A program made the position numbers and the translations under genes. Below are positions 9,653-19,277 of a stretch of 64,000 nt of DNA, piece by piece. Source of the DNA: Symbiodinium natans (taxonomy: Eukaryota > Sar > Dinophyceae > Suessiales > Symbiodiniaceae). Below the pieces are notes generated by a model. The model was not told the DNA's origin. It did not search any database and was given only the letters and a program-made list of their open reading frames with translations. Every line of letters begins with the position of its first letter. Within the stretch, counting starts at the first letter, position 1. The DNA lies in the NCBI GenBank assembly GCA_905221605.1, contig CAJNDS010002024.1, positions 265,501 to 329,500 on the forward strand, read 5' to 3'.

Positions 9653-9866
9653 TACAAGGAGGGGACTATAGTTAAGGGTAAGTTAGGATCCTTATAACCC
9701 CAATTTAGGGTTCTTAGAACTCTACTTTATAACTACAGGGGGCCCCCTGTAGTTATAAAGTAGAGTTATCAGAACCCTAAATTGGGCTATAAGGATCCTA
9801 GCTTACCCTTAACGAGAGTTACCATAGTAAGGGGGCCCCTCCTTGTAGGATTGTACCCTTGGGTTT
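9653..9866. repeat. Near-perfect ~210-bp palindrome
   Basis: Centre GGGGGCCCCC at 9738-9747. Arms of about 75-95 bp pair almost completely, and outer ends TACAAGGAGGGG / CCCCTCCTTGTA match. No spacer, so it would extrude as a long hairpin. No other copy was noticed. Confidence 0.85.
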
Positions 9867-10207
9867 GGGGACCCTTTCTAAAGATCCTCTACGCGAATAT
9901 AAGGGCCATACTAGGAGCATGATATGAAGGGAAGCTCCTATGGGTGGAGACCCTAAACCCTATAAACTCTGTACCCTAAACAGTTTAAACCCTAAACCCT
10001 AAACCAAAAACGTTTGACACTCGAAGCCCTCTCTCTCTCACAGGCGCTCAGTCAATGTCAGGCCTGTCGTGGCATCACAGCCAGCACAAAAGAGGCAACG
10101 GCCCGCGACCACTGCACTTACAGGAAACAGCGACTCAAATCGGCAGTGGCTCTTTGACCACCGCGCACACAGACCGCTCCTGCATGGCACTTACTCGCAC
10201 TTGCCCA

Positions 10208-13200
10208 TCAGCATCGACGAACCCTGTCCCCGTGAGAAGCAGGAACCGACTCAATCACGAAAACGCAATCGAAGTAGAAACGCATAAGATGTTGCACACA
10301 TTCCTGCCATCGTTCAGTATCCGTGTCGACAGTAAGCTGCACGACAAAAGGGGGCACTTTACCCAGCAACCGAAGCCAGCTAAGCCAAGAAAGAACTGCG
10401 CTGGTAAAATCATCGTCAGCGAACGATAACTGCATCCAACCTTCCTGGACATCCAGCCACTTGAAGTGAAGCCTTCCCTCTTCTCTCCAGCAGAAAACAG
10501 CACGGAACCAAGCAACCGCAGCATTGTAACATTCCGCCCACCGCCCCCACGTGTCATCCGCACAGGCAGGCAAGGCATCAGAATCTGGCAGTGCGAACAT
10601 TTGCTCTACCTTTGGGAACAGATGGTTCCACTCCACCTTGTCCATGTAAAGATTGGATATCTGAGACAAGGTCAACGCATTATTCTTCAGAATGTTTCGC
10701 ATTACGCTTAGCAGCCATCTTCCAGTGGTAATTGCTCTTCCATCGCGCACCTGTTTAAAGTCACAGAATAATTCCATACGTGTAGGATGGCTCACTGGCA
10801 TACGAAGAACGTGACCCAAGTAGGACCAACGTCGCCACAGCCATGACCGAACCCACGAGTGCCCAGGCGCCCAATACCTAATCATTTCAGCACACGCTCT
10901 TCTCCTGATTCTGTGCAACCCCCTTCGCTGCGCATCGCCGCAGTGTAGGGGAACATAGAGCTGCAGCGCGCTTGCCAGAATTCCCAACTGAAAGGTTTTG
11001 ATGGCTTGCAGTCTTTGCATAGTGGGGTGTACGCAAGGGGAAAACCATAACCACTTGGAAAGCACAAATACTTGCAACAATCGAAGAGCCAAGGGCCAGC
11101 GCACGTAGTGGCACCTTCGTAGGAAAGACCTAATGTTTTCAATGCCCGCAATGGCTTTAGCCTTGGCCTGCTCAAGCAATAAGTCACTCAGCGGGGGACC
11201 CTCAGTGGAAATTGATGCCGGCACCGTAAGCATGCACCCCAAATATTTGAACTGGGAAACAACCTGGCACTGTTTAAGAAAGTCATGCATATTGTGACGT
11301 GTCCGCTGGAAAAGCTCGCGCTGAGCAGGCGCCGCACAGATTTTGGTCTTTGTAGGATTCCAAATAAACCCAAATCGCTGGAATTGTTGCAGAATCCAAG
11401 GCACAGCCCTTTCCATGGTGGACAAATCGCGAAACAGCAGTATACAGTCATCGATATAGCACCAAGCAGATACGGCATCCGGAAATTCTTCACACCATCT
11501 TTCCTTCAACAAAACAAACAAAGCTTCCATGGTCATAGCGAAGATTTGAGAACTATGGGCTCCACCCTGAAGCACCCCCTTGTTGAGCTTGAACCGACTG
11601 GTACGTCCACCCCATGACATTGAAAGCTGGTGATGTCGCATTTCGTGGAAGACCCGCAGGAGTTCAGGATGAAATTGAGAGTCCGTCATTCTTAGAAGTG
11701 AGGAATGCATCACATCCCATTGCACATTGTCAAAAGCCCCCTGTATGTCAGCACTCAACCAAAAGGACTCTGATTGTTGAAGTGATTCCCGTTCCAGCCT
11801 ATTTGTAGCCAGCAAGAGCGAGTCCAAAAGCTGACAGTTGGCGAGTCCACCGAGTTGCGAGGTCGCAGGTTGCCACCCTTTCTGAACCCTGAGGATTAGC
11901 ATCTTCATGTAGGTCTTGTGGAAAGTCTCCATTAGAGCAATAGGGCGGTAATCACTGGGCACAGAAATATGTTGGGTTTTTGCAATCAAGCACAACTCCG
12001 CAAGCCTCTGTTCTTGAAGGGGCTGGTGCAAAAGCATGAGATTGAAAACGGAGGTGAGGAGCGTGAGGCCCGTGGAAGTTTCCGCCAGAGCCTTGAGAAT
12101 TTCATTGCTTATGCCAGAGGGCCCTGCAGCCTTGTAATACTTAAGACGCCCCACAGCAGCAGCAACCTCGCACTCAGTGAATGGGGCCGCCTCCGGCAGT
12201 TCCAGCTGCCACGGCAAGCATGGATCCTCCCCGTGCTCTGCACCAAACTTAGCCTGGAAATGGCAGTGCACATCTTGCACGAAAGCATCTTCGGTAGAAT
12301 ACTTCTCCAGTGCGCTGTCTAAGCTAATATGTTGATTATGCTGACGCCGCGCTTGACGAATGGAATCATAGTGGCACTGCGAAGCCAAATCCAAAATCTC
12401 ATTGCACCAGGACTGCCTTTCTGCTTGTCTCTGGGACAAAATGAGCTTAGTAAGCAATAGCCGAACTTGTGGATCTTGTTCGAGGCGTCGTCGGGAGCAG
12501 AGTTCTTTTAGAGATTTGGAGTCTTTGAATTTCCTGCTACGCAACGGCGACGACACCGCATCCGAAAGCTGCCTCACTCTACGCCACTGTTGCTGCAATC
12601 CCAGATCACCGCACTGAGTATCATCTGCATCCAGCAGGCTTCGCAGTTTGAGCTTATCAACCGAATAGGGCAAGCACCTAATGTTTTTAGAGCGTCTCTT
12701 CTTGCGAGGAGCATTTCTTGAGTTGAACAGCTCAGCCAAAACCATGGCATGGTCTGAATTGATAGCTTGTGCAGTGTCTGAAATTACTGTTGAAAGGACC
12801 TCTGATGGAGCAGAGTCAGGCGCCGCCCTCCACCAGAAGAAATCAAGTTCCCTCTGCGAGTCCTTGCCGAAACGTGTAGCTTGGCCTGCAAGAATATTCC
12901 CAAAGCCAAGAATGGAAAGCGGAACAGCCAGCAAGTCGAAACGCGGATCTCCCTGCTGGCAATTCCAATCCCCACCCAGAATAGTGTCATACTGTGAATA
13001 CTTGGTAACAAAGGAACACAAATCTTGGCATGCATCCGAATACACCTCATCCGGATACCCCGTATGGGGAAAATGAGCTGAGACGACCAAGAGATAGTTT
13101 TGGGTTGTAGCGCATTTGAAGCATACCACAATAAACCTCAAGCCCTTGTAGTGGAAGACGACTCTCTCGCAAACCTCCCTATCAAGAGCAATCACCTGTG

Positions 13201-13489
13201 CCAGGTAGGCCTCGTTGTTGCCAGAAAAAACTCGATAATCATGCAAATCTGAGGACTCATCCATGACCAGCTCCCTGAGATCACTAGGAAGACTCAGAAC
13301 ATGATCACGAGAGTTGCCCTCCTTTACAGAATCAAGAGCGCCCGTGCCACCCACTTCTTGCAGCAAAATAAATTCCGGGGCATGATCTTGAAACACGCAG
13401 TCGCTGGCTTTGCCCACACTCTGCCCCCTAATGTTCCAAGTGCATATCTGTACAACAATGGGTTTGCATGGTCTCGGCTGGGCTCTGTG
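10208..13489 (-). CDS. LINE ORF2: AP endonuclease and reverse transcriptase
   Basis: Open for 1093 codons from the base after the ORF1 stop; no ATG precedes the endonuclease. Residues counted from that point. The endonuclease/exonuclease/phosphatase domain covers about 15-250: TWNIRGQS at 17-24, catalytic Glu45 in LQEVG, GGDWN at 172-176, SDH at 245-247. The reverse transcriptase covers about 450-760: motif A with Asp581 (DIQGAFD), motif B GVLQGGA at 638-644, motif C YIDD at 678-681, and YLG near 749-751. A C-terminal GHVLRM (892-897) matches the post-RT region common in LINEs. The enzyme nicks target DNA and copies its RNA there (target-primed reverse transcription). All key residues are present. 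With no in-frame ATG, translation would need TGA readthrough, reinitiation or a non-AUG start such as GTG at 13417. Confidence 0.9.
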   Translation of the reverse strand, partial: HRAQPRPCKPIVVQICTWNIRGQSVGKASDCVFQDHAPEFILLQEVGGTGALDSVKEGNSRDHVLSLPSDLRELVMDESSDLHDYRVFSGNNEAYLAQVIALDREVCERVVFHYKGLRFIVVCFKCATTQNYLLVVSAHFPHTGYPDEVYSDACQDLCSFVTKYSQYDTILGGDWNCQQGDPRFDLLAVPLSILGFGNILAGQATRFGKDSQRELDFFWWRAAPDSAPSEVLSTVISDTAQAINSDHAMVLAELFNSRNAPRKKRRSKNIRCLPYSVDKLKLRSLLDADDTQCGDLGLQQQWRRVRQLSDAVSSPLRSRKFKDSKSLKELCSRRRLEQDPQVRLLLTKLILSQRQAERQSWCNEILDLASQCHYDSIRQARRQHNQHISLDSALEKYSTEDAFVQDVHCHFQAKFGAEHGEDPCLPWQLELPEAAPFTECEVAAAVGRLKYYKAAGPSGISNEILKALAETSTGLTLLTSVFNLMLLHQPLQEQRLAELCLIAKTQHISVPSDYRPIALMETFHKTYMKMLILRVQKGWQPATSQLGGLANCQLLDSLLLATNRLERESLQQSESFWLSADIQGAFDNVQWDVMHSSLLRMTDSQFHPELLRVFHEMRHHQLSMSWGGRTSRFKLNKGVLQGGAHSSQIFAMTMEALFVLLKERWCEEFPDAVSAWCYIDDCILLFRDLSTMERAVPWILQQFQRFGFIWNPTKTKICAAPAQRELFQRTRHNMHDFLKQCQVVSQFKYLGCMLTVPASISTEGPPLSDLLLEQAKAKAIAGIENIRSFLRRCHYVRWPLALRLLQVFVLSKWLWFSPCVHPTMQRLQAIKTFQLGILASALQLYVPLHCGDAQRRGLHRIRRRACAEMIRYWAPGHSWVRSWLWRRWSYLGHVLRMPVSHPTRMELFCDFKQVRDGRAITTGRWLLSVMRNILKNNALTLSQISNLYMDKVEWNHLFPKVEQMFALPDSDALPACADDTWGRWAECYNAAVAWFRAVFCWREEGRLHFKWLDVQEGWMQLSFADDDFTSAVLSWLSWLRLLGKVPPFVVQLTVDTDTERWQECVQHLMRFYFDCVFVIESVPASHGDRVRRC

Positions 13490-14524
13490 TCAGCTCTGCT
13501 GCATCTTGAAAAGATGCGCCTCAACTTCGGGTTCCGTCTTGCCTCGTATGTTGGCAATCAGGCCAACATTGAAATGGTATAGCGCTTGAGCCTGCTCAGG
13601 ATCAGTAGATAGGGCCACAACTTTGTTCCCAGGCTTAGCAGCGAGTGCCACCGGGAAGGCTGCAGCTATTCTGGACTTGCCAGCCCAAATCACACCTTTC
13701 TTCCACTCTACCTCCAGCTCAAGATCCGGGAAAAGTGGCGCCAGCATACTCTTTGCCATCATGGATCGTTTGTTCTGCAACCTCACACTTCTAGGCTTGC
13801 TTGCAGAAAACCACAATAGCTTGGTGTCGTCAGAAGATTCCACTCCGTGCTTCTCATGTAGGTGTTGGCGCAAAGTGAGATACCTCTGAAACGACTCGTC
13901 ACCTGGCAACTTGCTGAGAAAGATGTGACCCACTGAGCCTCTTCTTCCATAAACCACTATGTCTTGCACTTGCAGAGTTGGTTGATGGGACGCCAAAAGT
14001 GCTCGGATACGATCAATGATTTCAGCTCTGGGGGTTCCGTCCTCCCACTCACCAACCACTATGTGATTGTAGTCAGTATCAGTGCTCGTCTGTGCTGAAG
14101 ACGCAAAGCCGCCTTCACCAGATTGCCCTTGCCTTTCAGCAGGAGGAGGCATTCTGGAGAAGACACCTTGAGAGGGAGCAGCAGCATTGTGTGAGCCATG
14201 CGCAGTTTGTTGGACAATTTCCTCCAAAGCAGCAATTCGTCTATCAAGGTCCTTTCTTTCACGAACAGACTCTGACTCGAGCTTAGTCATTCGAGCATCG
14301 AGAGCTCCAAGTGAATCGTTACTGCGTCGAATTTCCAGTTGGAAACTCTTCTGAAGTGCCACAGCCCACGACGGGGCGTCAGTGCCCTCAAGCTCAAACT
14401 CATCCGGATGCTGATGAAGCCTCATGAGAGCATCGAGCTGCTCATCGGCATCCCCGTCCACATCATCCCCTCGAGGTTTCTTCTTCACAGGACCAGCAGA
14501 AGGGCTATACATGAGAGCTGACAT
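13490..14524 (-). CDS. LINE ORF1: coiled-coil nucleic-acid-binding protein (putative)
   Basis: 344 codons from the first in-frame ATG (MSALMYSPSAG); the frame is open a little further upstream through TTG codons. A basic KKKPRG patch near the N-terminus could be a nuclear signal or RNA contact. Residues about 60-105 have heptad-like charged/leucine spacing typical of a coiled coil (LDARMTKLES, LDRRIAALEEI). Residues about 150-280 (HIVVGEWEDG ... WFSASKPRSVRLQNKR) have the position and character of the RRM-like ORF1 core of LINEs, though I cannot confirm the fold. ORF1 proteins usually trimerise and coat element RNA. It ends AGC TGA and ORF2 continues in the same frame. Confidence 0.75.
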   Translation of the reverse strand: MSALMYSPSAGPVKKKPRGDDVDGDADEQLDALMRLHQHPDEFELEGTDAPSWAVALQKSFQLEIRRSNDSLGALDARMTKLESESVRERKDLDRRIAALEEIVQQTAHGSHNAAAPSQGVFSRMPPPAERQGQSGEGGFASSAQTSTDTDYNHIVVGEWEDGTPRAEIIDRIRALLASHQPTLQVQDIVVYGRRGSVGHIFLSKLPGDESFQRYLTLRQHLHEKHGVESSDDTKLLWFSASKPRSVRLQNKRSMMAKSMLAPLFPDLELEVEWKKGVIWAGKSRIAAAFPVALAAKPGNKVVALSTDPEQAQALYHFNVGLIANIRGKTEPEVEAHLFKMQQS

Positions 14525-14572
14525 GTCAGAAGCAACTACACCAACACCCAAGAAGGAATCCGAGCCGAAACC

Positions 14573-14584
14573 CTTGAGCCATAA
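14573..14584 (-). promoter_or_regulatory. Spliced-leader-like 12-mer at LINE 5' end
   Basis: TTATGGCTCAAG on the minus strand matches the last 12 bases of DinoSL (TTTTGGCTCAAG) with one mismatch, 49 bases upstream of the ORF1 ATG. Telomeric repeats begin immediately upstream. It would fit reverse transcription of a trans-spliced LINE RNA with slight 5' truncation. A chance match is possible. Confidence 0.5.
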
Positions 14585-14780
14585 GCCCTAAACCCTTTAA
14601 CCCTTATAAACCATACGTTTCCGGTTGAATTTGGGGTCTAAACTCTTGGGTTGTATGCGAAGCCCACGTGTAGCAACTTCGAGTCTTGGAATGTCTCAAC
14701 AAACCTTCCGATGCCCGTTGGGGTTTAGGGTTTAGGGTTTAGGGTTTAGGGTTTAGGGTTTAGGGTTTAGGGTTTAGGGC
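14585..14780. repeat. Telomeric repeats flanking the LINE 5' end
   Basis: A few degenerate C-strand units (14585-14603), a ~120-bp island, then about eight TTTAGGG units (14721-14780). Confidence 0.8.
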
Positions 14781-14910
14781 TAAGGGACCCAAGGGGTAGG
14801 GAAAGATCTGAGAATGTAAGCCAGTAAAGCAGAACGATAAGCCTGGGCAGCTTAGGGTTGAGGAAGCATGGGGTTTTAGAGGGTTAACCGGTTGACCAAG
14901 AGTCTAGCCC

Positions 14911-15031
14911 TACTTTCAAGGTTTATGGGTAGCTAGAAGTTGGGTTGCAAATAGGGGCACTCTAACGATAACCATAGTTCGGGGTACTTATAACCCTACC
15001 TTATCAGTCAATATCCATGAACCTTCAAGTA
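14911..15031. mobile_element. Family E palindromic element, diverged
   Basis: Left end TACTTTCAAGGTTTATGGGT, right end ATCCATGAACCTTCAAGTA; the middle has diverged. Confidence 0.65.
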
Positions 15032-15876
15032 GGGGCAGGTCTGACAAGATAAGTCAGTGAAGAGCAACGATAACCCTGTGAAATGCGGTTCAGGGGTTAC
15101 TTGTTCATTGTTGGGATAATACTAAAAATCTAAATTTATATTCCTTATTGGGTTTAAGTACCCTTAAAAATGTAAAGTGTTACCCAACTATGACAAAGGT
15201 TACAGGGCTTAGGGGGCATGCAGGAGACGATCGAGGGGGTTCAGCGGCTCAGGGTCAAGAGGTGATTGCTCGCACGAATCGTGGGAATCTCAGCACTTCA
15301 CGTAAAGCCGCCGTCGCCGATGATTGTGTCGCCAAGGAAGAGCCTTATTGTTGGAAGTCTGCTTCTTGTCATTTTAGACTGTTGTTAGTTCTTATGCACC
15401 TTACCCTGCACTGTCGTCGACGGATTTCTCGATTCGGGTTTGGGCATGCTTTGTAATTCTGACCAATGAAGGTGAACTTTGTGAACACTGAAGGACCAAC
15501 AACCTATAGGTATGGAGAGCGAGCGAGAGAGAACCACATGTGCATTTCATGAAATGTCACATGTACATGTTGTAGAATAATGGACATGGCGGACTGAAAG
15601 GGGTTGTGACTATGTGGCGTTCTTTCCCACAACACATTAAAGCCTGTCTTGGATCCTCCACAACACAAGCCTTATCAAGTCGGAATTGCCAGGCCTCCCA
15701 ATTAGCCAGAGAGGCTACTAAGCGGCTACTACATGTTCAATCCTCACAAAATTAGTCCCTCCTGAGCTGTGAGATGCAGATGAGACAGAGACCAGCTATG
15801 CCAAAGCGCACGACAGCTTGTAGGACTTTTACAGGCTACGCTAGTACAGGCTGCGAGCTCTGTGGCTGGTCTCTCC
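15032..15876. other. No gene supported
   Basis: Mostly unique sequence with a 102-codon ORF (15148-15456, plus) that has no recognisable motif and atypical composition. No repeat family seen. Confidence 0.4.
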
Positions 15877-16462
15877 CAAACCCTAAACCCTAAACCCTAA
15901 ATCCTAAACCCGAACCCTAAACCCTAAGCCCTAACTCTGAATGTTCCAAAAAGCTCTGAGGCAGCTACTCCTTACTCGGCTGGTCGCTGGGATCCTCGAG
16001 CTTCGTTTCGGGGGCGCAACGAGGGATGTCTCTCGGCATTCTAGCTGTAGAAGCCCGAAGCCCTAAACCCCAAACCTGATGAGCACAACTTAGTCTCTTA
16101 TTTCAGTTGCAACACGGGGAATGCCCGAGAAGAGAACACCGTTGTTCGGGTCAATTCTTCAGCAGTAAGCTATGCCGAGCATCGCTAAACCCTAAACACT
16201 AAACCCGAAACCCTACTTGTTCCCTAAAGCCTAAACCCTAAACCCAAAACCCTAAATCCTAAACCCTAAACCCTAAACCCTGGCTGGCATGCACATCGCT
16301 GAATCATCCAAGAAATGATTTATAGCCATGCATGCATTCACCTCCTACCGCAGCCTGAGAGGCCTGCCAGGACACCCAATGCATATGTAGCATGCATCCT
16401 CCCGTAACCAACAACAAAGTTCTTAATGTTTACAAGGGTTTAGGTTTAGGGTTTAGGGTTAC
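15877..16462. repeat. C-strand telomeric arrays then short G-array
   Basis: C-strand arrays at 15877-15935, 16182-16215 and 16226-16281, then G-strand at 16437-16462, enclosing a 156-bp island containing repeated GCATGCAT-like words. Confidence 0.75.
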
Positions 16463-16752
16463 CATAAAACCTGAAACCCGGAACCATCTGAACGCGCACC
16501 CCAAGAGAGACCTGACCGGACGAGAACCCAGCACTCTACTGAACGTGGAACCCTAGCAAAAGTCATATTGTTTTCGCTGTTTCTTAAGAATTAGAGTACC
16601 CACCCAATAATTACAAAGTATTCCCAAGTAGCCGTAAGAACAAGAAGCATTGTCCCAAGTAGCCCTCAGAATAAGAAGCATTGTCGCTGAGCCCGCAGCA
16701 TCTCTCTCCTCCAGGACTGCTTTTGGACCTCGGGTCTGTAAGCTATCCCGTG

Positions 16753-16906
16753 GGTGGGGTTTGGGGTTTGGGGTTTGGGGTTTGGGGTTTGGGGTTTGGG
16801 CTTTGGGCTTTGGGGTTTGGGGTTTGGGGTTTGGGGTTTGGGGTTTGGGGTTTGGGGTTTGGGGTTTGGGGTTTGGGGTTTGGGGTTTGGGGTTTGGGGT
16901 TTGGGG
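16753..16906. repeat. Homogeneous (TTTGGGG)n array
   Basis: About 21 tandem units of the variant TTTGGGG, with two TTTGGGC units in the middle. A second such block ends the window (63813-63870). Strong G-quadruplex potential. ORFs across it are artefacts of the repeat. Confidence 0.95.
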
Positions 16907-16916
16907 TAACTTTAAG

Positions 16917-17022
16917 TTGGCATGATCCCCCTTATGCCAACAGTCCTTAATAGGCACCACAGTAGGGTGGGGTACCTAGAATCCCTACTAAGGACTGCTC
17001 GTAGAAGGAGAAACATCCCAAG
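16917..17022. mobile_element. Family H inverted-repeat element
   Basis: Ends GATCCCCCTTATGCCAACAG and the complementary GTAGAAGGAGAAACATCCCA. Other copies at 17339-17422, 27603-27719 and 58086-58180. A MITE-like element without coding capacity. Confidence 0.65.
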
Positions 17023-17338
17023 GTCTGTAAGTTGTCGAATGAAAACCCTAGTGCACAAGCTTGTCCGGGCACGTATCCGATGCCCCTAAACCTTTTGCAG
17101 AGGGTTTAGCGTTTAGGGTTCAGGGTTTAGGATAAGCAGTCAAAGGAGAGATAGGGCTTGGGGTTTCGGGTTTGGGCTTCTGAACATGATCCCAGACCCC
17201 CGGGAGGATCCAAAAAGCAGATCCCTTTACTACTACTTGCTTAAGAACCCTCAATAAATCAAAAAAACAACAAAACACTTCCTGTTTCAGGGCAATCTAG
17301 GGCTTACTATCTCAGAATGACCCAATAGTAGTATAGGG

Positions 17339-17422
17339 GTTGGGATGCACCCCTTGTACTAACTAACAGTGCTTAGTAGGGATTATCATGACCCCCTACT
17401 GGTAGAAGAAGGGTAGCACCCC
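17339..17422. mobile_element. Family H inverted-repeat element, short copy
   Basis: Left end GGGATGCACCCCTTGTACTA, right end GGTAGAAGAAGGGTAGCACC; the centre is shortened. Confidence 0.55.
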
Positions 17423-18069
17423 GATATAGGGGTACTATTTGAGGGTTCTACTTGTTGGCTCCTTCCAAGAGTCTGGAGAAGCTCTCGAGCGAACCCCAGC
17501 AGCAATAAAGGCAAAACCGTCTATGATCCGATGACGGCCTCTTCATTCAGCATACAGGTCGCACCCTAGCCTTTTAACTCTGCTTTCTGTTCTTTGAGTT
17601 GAGTTTTTCAATTTTTAATACATTTGCTTGCCGTACTCCCCGAACCTAAGCCCCGAACCCAAGTTCCGGAGAGACCTCCAAGCTGAGGCCGCAACCGAGG
17701 TGGGTCATCTGCAGGCTCAAGAGTCTGGCGCCCGCAGGGATGAAGAGTGATTGGGGCACTTGGGCCTTTTTAGGGGTTTAGGGTTAGTTGCTGTGATGGA
17801 GCTTACAAAGTCACCATCATACGGAGGTCTCTGAATACCTTACTAGGTAGTGTGCTTGCTGCAACTAACAGCAGCCCAGTCTATGCGGGACCCCATAAGC
17901 TCAACTCTATAAACCCAAAATACCCCATACCCTAACCTCTAAACCCAAACCCTCTATAAAAACTAAACCTGAAAGCCTGAACCCTAAACATTTAAAACCA
18001 TGCTGTGGACTCCAACCTCTCTGGGAAGCACAGCAGGGGCACTGTCTGCGAAAACGCCTCAGGCATGCC
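17423..18069. other. No gene supported
   Basis: Unique sequence with a few degenerate CCCTAAA units near 17930-17990. No ORF of note. Confidence 0.4.
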
Positions 18070-18168
18070 TTTAATATAAAGTATATAATAATATATAATA
18101 TAATAATATAATATATAATATATAATATATAATATATAATATATAATCTATAATATATAATATATAAA
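18070..18168. repeat. AT microsatellite (TATAATA)n
   Basis: Irregular ATATAATAT units for about 95 bases. Confidence 0.9.
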
Positions 18169-18180
18169 CGCCAGCAGACT

Positions 18181-18268
18181 CCCCCTAATCCTCACTACTA
18201 CTCCCTGAGGCCCCCTGAGCTTCCCGAAGGTTCCCTAGGTACCTACCCCCCATGAACCCGCCTCCCTT
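18181..18268. repeat. Family N repeat
   Basis: Shares CCTAGGTACCTACC and CATGAACCCGCCTCCCTTA with 44333-44420, and in reverse orientation with 43441-43570. It lies directly beside a family A element. Confidence 0.55.
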
Positions 18269-18269
18269 A

Positions 18270-18372
18270 CTTAGTTGTCCTGTACCTAGGGGTTTTTAAG
18301 GTTAACCTCTGGGGATATAAAGGGGATTATATTAACCCAAAAAGGTTAAAGGTTACGTACTCTACTACTCAG
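18270..18372. mobile_element. Family A introner-like element
   Basis: 103 bp, CTTAG...CTCAG, flanked by CTTA on both sides (18266-18269, 18373-18376). High identity to intron 1 of the peptidase. No host exon recognised here. Confidence 0.85.
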
Positions 18373-18592
18373 CTTAAGAACCCTATAAGGGGAAGGGGGG
18401 GAGGGGGTATCCATAGACCTGTGAGCTGAGTTCGGCACCCGTTGCAGGGTGTCAGGTTCACCCGCGCCCTCAGCTTCAGGGCGTGAGCTTGAAACCCTAC
18501 TTGAAGGTTCATATAAGTGGAGTTCTAAGTCGGGCATGGACCGCTGCGCACACTTGCGCAGCACCATTCCGACCCTCAAGGTCAGCAACGCG

Positions 18593-18706
18593 TACTTGAA
18601 GGTTCATAGGTGATTCTCAGTAGGGTTATAAGTACCCCAAACAAGGTTATAGCTATAGTTACCTTACATATAACCCTACTTATAACTACCCATGAACCTT
18701 CAAGTA
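18593..18706. mobile_element. Family E palindromic element
   Basis: TACTTGAAGG left and CCTTCAAGTA right; nearly the whole element folds on itself. Confidence 0.8.
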
Positions 18707-18817
18707 TGGCGTATGAATTGCAAGGCTCTGGGGGTTGATTGAACGTAAGTTCAGCTACTTTTGCGCGAGGCACATCAAGCCGCACTTTGCTTCAAACCGA
18801 AACGCTGCACACATCAA

Positions 18818-19030
18818 TAAACCCTAAACCCTAAACCCTAAACCTTAAACCCTAAACCCTAAACCCGAAACCCTAAAAGCACAGGAAGGCTGGTCGGCTT
18901 AGGAAGTTCCATATCGCACTTTGGGCAGGTTGGCATCTTCTCCGCCCTGAGTCAGTTTGGGGTTTAGGGTTTAGGGTTTAGGGTTTAGGGTTTAGGGTTT
19001 AGGGTTTAGGGTTTAGGGTTTAGGGTTTAG
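18818..19030. repeat. C-array, 90-bp island, G-array
   Basis: Seven C-strand units (18818-18868), a 90-bp unique island, then ten G-strand units (18958-19030). Confidence 0.85.
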
Positions 19031-19081
19031 CATCCGCTACAACGGCATTACACATCCAAAGGCCCTTAGTTAATAGTGGCC

Positions 19082-19189
19082 TACTTGGAGGTTCATGGGT
19101 AGGTAAGTAGGGGTTTAAGTGCCCTAAGTAAGGTTATAAGTGTAGTTTCCCTACTTGTAATCCTACTTAGAACTACCCACCTCCAAGTA
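19082..19189. mobile_element. Family E palindromic element
   Basis: TACTTGGAGGTTCATGGGTA left, CCACCTCCAAGTA right; flanked by TA. Confidence 0.8.
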
Positions 19190-19277
19190 CACCAAGCCCA
19201 CCCGGCGGGTGTACCCAGCGATTCGCTCATGACCTTCTTCTGCATGGCAGGACCGCTTCTTCCACAACGGCACGCAC

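Larger units (their letters stand above)
10004..14584 (-). mobile_element. Full-length non-LTR retrotransposon (LINE)
   Basis: About 4.6 kb on the minus strand with ORF1 then ORF2 (endonuclease plus reverse transcriptase). Both ORFs are free of frameshifts, suggesting recent activity. There are no LTRs. The 5' end is placed at a spliced-leader-like 12-mer (14573-14584) and the 3' end where unique sequence gives way to telomeric repeats near 10004. Both flanks read TTTAGGG in the element's sense orientation, consistent with insertion into a telomeric array. No poly-A tail was seen, and target duplications cannot be told apart from the repeat itself. Confidence 0.85.

Noticed and set aside
10055-14521. 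Plus-strand ORFs across the LINE
   Set aside because: Shadows of the minus-strand ORF1 and ORF2, which carry all recognisable motifs.
16553-16960. ORF with a PNPKPQT repeat and its opposite-strand partners
   Set aside because: The repeat is a direct translation of (TTTGGGG)n.
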